This document shows positions 18,442 to 19,760 of a stretch of DNA of 19,760 bases, one piece after another; the stretch's first letter is position 1; each line of letters begins with the position of its first letter. Both the position numbers and the translations under genes were made by a program. The stretch is from the NCBI GenBank assembly GCA_017618435.1, contig JAFZUH010000264.1, positions 1 through 19,760 of the forward strand, in the 5' to 3' direction. The notes beneath the pieces were generated by a model. The model saw only the letters and a list, made by a program, of their open reading frames with translations. It made no database searches and was not told where the DNA came from. The stretch comes from Bacteroidales bacterium. GTDB taxonomy: Bacteria > Bacteroidota > Bacteroidia > Bacteroidales > WCHB1-69.

Positions 18442-18538
18442 CACCAATATTTCCGTCAATTATCACAATCAAATGAATATGATTCGGCATGACAACAAAC
18501 AACGGAACCTGTGCGTACGGGGTGTTTGTTTGATACAA
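18422..18538 (-). pseudogene. RAYT transposase remnant
   Basis: The minus strand encodes about 38 residues including YAQVPLFVVMPNHIHLIVII, clearly the same segment as AEIPLWVVMPNHIHAVVII in the intact neighbour. The N-terminal part is missing; the match begins next to the C/G-rich repeat at 18544. After IIDGNIGG the frame runs into palindromes P6 and P5 and the C-terminal half is absent. It keeps the HUH motif but not the catalytic tyrosine, so it should be inactive. Confidence 0.8.
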
Positions 18539-18543
18539 TAGAA

Positions 18544-18630
18544 TCCCCCCGGCCCCCTTAAAAGGGGGAGGATTTTCAGCCTGTCTTGTTGGGGAAAGAG
18601 AATCCCCCCGGCCCTTTTAGAGGGGGGGGA
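18544..18630. repeat. C/G-rich palindromic repeat, two tandem units
   Basis: The unit at 18544-18569 is identical to that at 8301-8326; the one at 18603-18630 is degenerate. They are 59 bp apart, the same spacing as at 8301-8384, with the same spacer ending ggggaaagagaa. Confidence 0.85.
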
Positions 18631-18716
18631 AGATCTGCCATTGTCGTGTTTTTTTTCATTAAAACAAAAAAACAGACTGAGGACAGATGTCCGGTGCAAA
18701 TTTCCGTTTTTTCTTT

Positions 18717-18749
18717 TTTGCCATAATTCAAATAAAAATGATACCTTTG
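18717..18749 (+). promoter_or_regulatory. Promoter of the TonB_C-domain gene
   Basis: TTTG (18717-18720), 21 nt spacer, then TACCTTTG (18742-18749), a full match to the Bacteroidota -33/-7 consensus TTTG and TAnnTTTG. Transcription would start near 18755, leaving a leader of about 17 nt, A-rich and without a clear Shine-Dalgarno site. Confidence 0.75.
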
Positions 18750-18771
18750 CCGAACAGATAAAAAAAATATT

Positions 18772-19209
18772 ATGACCTTAAGACATATATATATAATGAT
18801 GACCGTTTTGTTGTCCATGCTTGCCTGTATGGAAAGCACGGCACAAACCTCTTCCACTGCCACTGACACCATTTGCAAACATCCCGCCACCCTTCCGCAA
18901 TATTACGGAGGATATGACGAACTGCTCAATTATCTATACAAGAATATCCGTCTGCCGCAAGACAGCAGCAAAGGATTGGTGATAGCGGAATTTGTTATAG
19001 AAAAAGACGGCTCTACCACCAATATCAAGATATTGCGTGGCGGCACCGAGGAGATGAACAATGAGGTAATCCGGCTGTTAAGCAATATGCCCCGCTGGGA
19101 GCCCGCATACGATGAACAGAACAAACCGGTAAGGGCGAAAATGGCCTTTCCTGTAGAATTCAGGAACACACCGCACCCACCTGTCAAACGCAAACATAAA
19201 CGCAAATAA
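18772..19209 (+). CDS. Small exported TonB_C-domain protein
   Basis: 145 aa. A signal peptide is visible (MTLRHIYIMMTVLLSMLACMESTAQ); the lipobox around LAC is poor, so a soluble periplasmic form seems likelier than a lipoprotein. Residues about 40-132 match the TonB C-terminal fold as found in Bacteroidota: YYGGYDELLNYLYKNIRLP, VIAEFVIEKDGSTTNIKILRGG, and MPRWEPAYDEQNKPVRAKMAFPVEF. The end is basic (KRKHKRK). Classical TonB has an N-terminal membrane anchor and a long Pro-rich spacer, both missing here, so it is not an ordinary energy transducer. It may bind TonB-box or cell-wall partners in the periplasm; the role is unknown. It is transcribed alone from the promoter at 18717-18749. Confidence 0.8.
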   Translation: MTLRHIYIMMTVLLSMLACMESTAQTSSTATDTICKHPATLPQYYGGYDELLNYLYKNIRLPQDSSKGLVIAEFVIEKDGSTTNIKILRGGTEEMNNEVIRLLSNMPRWEPAYDEQNKPVRAKMAFPVEFRNTPHPPVKRKHKRK

Positions 19210-19250
19210 TTTTTGCAATCGCATCCCATTACGAAAATGCTGTCATTCCC

Positions 19251-19276
19251 TTGTTGTTTTAATTAAAAAACAACAA
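19251..19276. terminator. A/T hairpin after the TonB_C-domain gene
   Basis: TTGTTGTTTT and AAAACAACAA pair around AATTAA, 42 nt after the stop codon. The stem is A/T-rich and no T-tract follows, so termination is only a guess. Confidence 0.3.
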
Positions 19277-19339
19277 TGACGGAACGCCAAGCTCCACGCA
19301 AGGGGAAATTTTTCCGCCTTTTTTATTGAGGAATGAGAA
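19276..19339. repeat. Module X, copy B
   Basis: Starts ATGACGGAACGCCAAGCTCC and runs to the C/G-rich unit at 19340; related to 8953-9017. Confidence 0.65.
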
Positions 19340-19593
19340 TCCCCCCGGCCCCCTTAAAAGGGGGAAGATTCATCATTGACGTGTTTTCTAAGGCGATAGC
19401 CTTGTTTTCCGGGCGAGCGAAGCAATGCCCGTTTTGTCTTGTCATAACTGTTACAATATGCGGAACGGTAAAACATTTTTTTACCGTATCACCTTTTTAA
19501 AGCATTCACAATGATGACAAGTGTTTTCTTTTAATAAATTAAAAAAAAACTGTCAGAGGATGCTTTTCGTTAACACGATAAAGGAAGCGAGCA
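19340..19593. repeat. Dispersed intergenic repeat, module Y, copy B
   Basis: Begins with the C/G-rich unit 19340-19365 and aligns with 8359-8616 through ttcatcattgacgtg, ggcgatagcc, gcgagcgaagcaatgccc and the end ctgtcagaggatg...ggaagcgag. Non-coding; the interval from 19210 to the right edge holds no recognisable gene. Confidence 0.75.
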
Positions 19594-19661
19594 AAATTTC
19601 CTTGCAAAGCAAGCTTTGCAGCTAAATTTTCACTCACTTCCCTTTAGTCCATCCTCTGACA
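19551..19661. repeat. Long imperfect inverted repeat (111 bp)
   Basis: Outer arms TGTCAGAGGATG (19551-19562) and CATCCTCTGACA (19650-19661) are perfect; a middle pairing joins 19580-19599 to 19624-19645 with small bulges; the tip is GCAAAG-CAAG-CTTTGC (19604-19619). The left half is the end of module Y; the right half is missing from copy A. Confidence 0.75.
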
Positions 19662-19685
19662 AGAAAACCGCTTCGCGAGAAAACC

Positions 19686-19700
19686 GCCACCAAAGGTGGC
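19686..19700. repeat. Small hairpin
   Basis: GCCACC-AAA-GGTGGC, perfect 6-bp arms, in the non-coding right end of the window. Confidence 0.45.
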
Positions 19701-19739
19701 AGAAAACGGCGGATTCAAACCGGCTAACCGATTACGATT

Positions 19740-19760
19740 ATTTCATGGTAAAACGTCGGC
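19740..19760. repeat. Module Z, copy B (cut by the window edge)
   Basis: Identical to 8894-8914 over the 21 bases that are visible. Confidence 0.6.

Noticed and set aside
17599..18630. A complete insertion sequence or CRISPR array around the palindromes
   Set aside because: Palindromes are unevenly spaced with no equal spacers, and no IS left/right ends or target duplication were found around the transposase gene.
18576..18890. Minus-strand 104-codon frame
   Set aside because: It is antisense to the promoter and 5' end of the TonB_C-domain gene and reads through the C/G-rich repeat.

Overview
The window looks like a stretch of a Bacteroidota chromosome, most likely from the order Bacteroidales. 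The evidence is two giant secreted proteins that carry (or run into) a type IX secretion system (T9SS) C-terminal sorting domain preceded by the typical 'LPVELLYF...ASETNNEYFTIERS' module, promoter sequences of the Bacteroidota TTTG/TAnnTTTG type, a Bacteroidota-style TonB_C protein, and a RAYT-type (REP-associated Y1) transposase. No rRNA, tRNA or CRISPR array was seen.

Layout. (1) Positions 1-7922, minus strand: a giant surface protein, 5' end present, 3' end cut by the left edge (2640 codons visible). (2) 7923-9136: a non-coding interval with the gene's leader and promoter, then a mosaic of intergenic repeats (C/G-rich palindromes, several hairpins) and the terminator of the next gene. (3) 9137-17350, minus strand: a complete paralogue of the first protein, 2737 aa. 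(4) 17351-17723: its leader, promoter and REP-like palindromes. (5) 17724-18320, minus strand: a RAYT transposase that carries two REP-like palindromes inside its own reading frame and ends inside a third. (6) 18345-18716: a RAYT remnant, more palindromes and two C/G-rich repeats. (7) 18772-19209, plus strand: a small exported TonB_C-domain protein with a good promoter. (8) 19210-19760: a second copy of the mosaic intergenic repeat, including a long imperfect hairpin.

How it fits together. The giants are a tandem duplication: same domain order (signal peptide, CUB-like domain, chitobiase-C-like Ig domains, a long run of 'GGT...VYGGG' repeats, an all-beta middle region, a second predicted beta-helix, a T9SS tail), related upstream regions, and a shared palindrome just upstream of the start codon. 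They are most simply read as T9SS-exported, surface-anchored adhesin-like or matrix-like proteins; the actual ligand cannot be read from sequence. The 3' ends visible in both are identical over 119 bp, while much of the rest is clearly diverged, which suggests gene conversion of the sorting tail. One copy carries an extra module of about 113 residues in its repeat domain.

The intergenic DNA is unusually structured: at least six REP-like palindromes cluster around the RAYT gene, and a composite repeat (called X, Y and Z below) occurs twice with its modules in different order. The most unusual single observation is that REP-like palindromes lie in frame inside the transposase gene, where they code for short loops.
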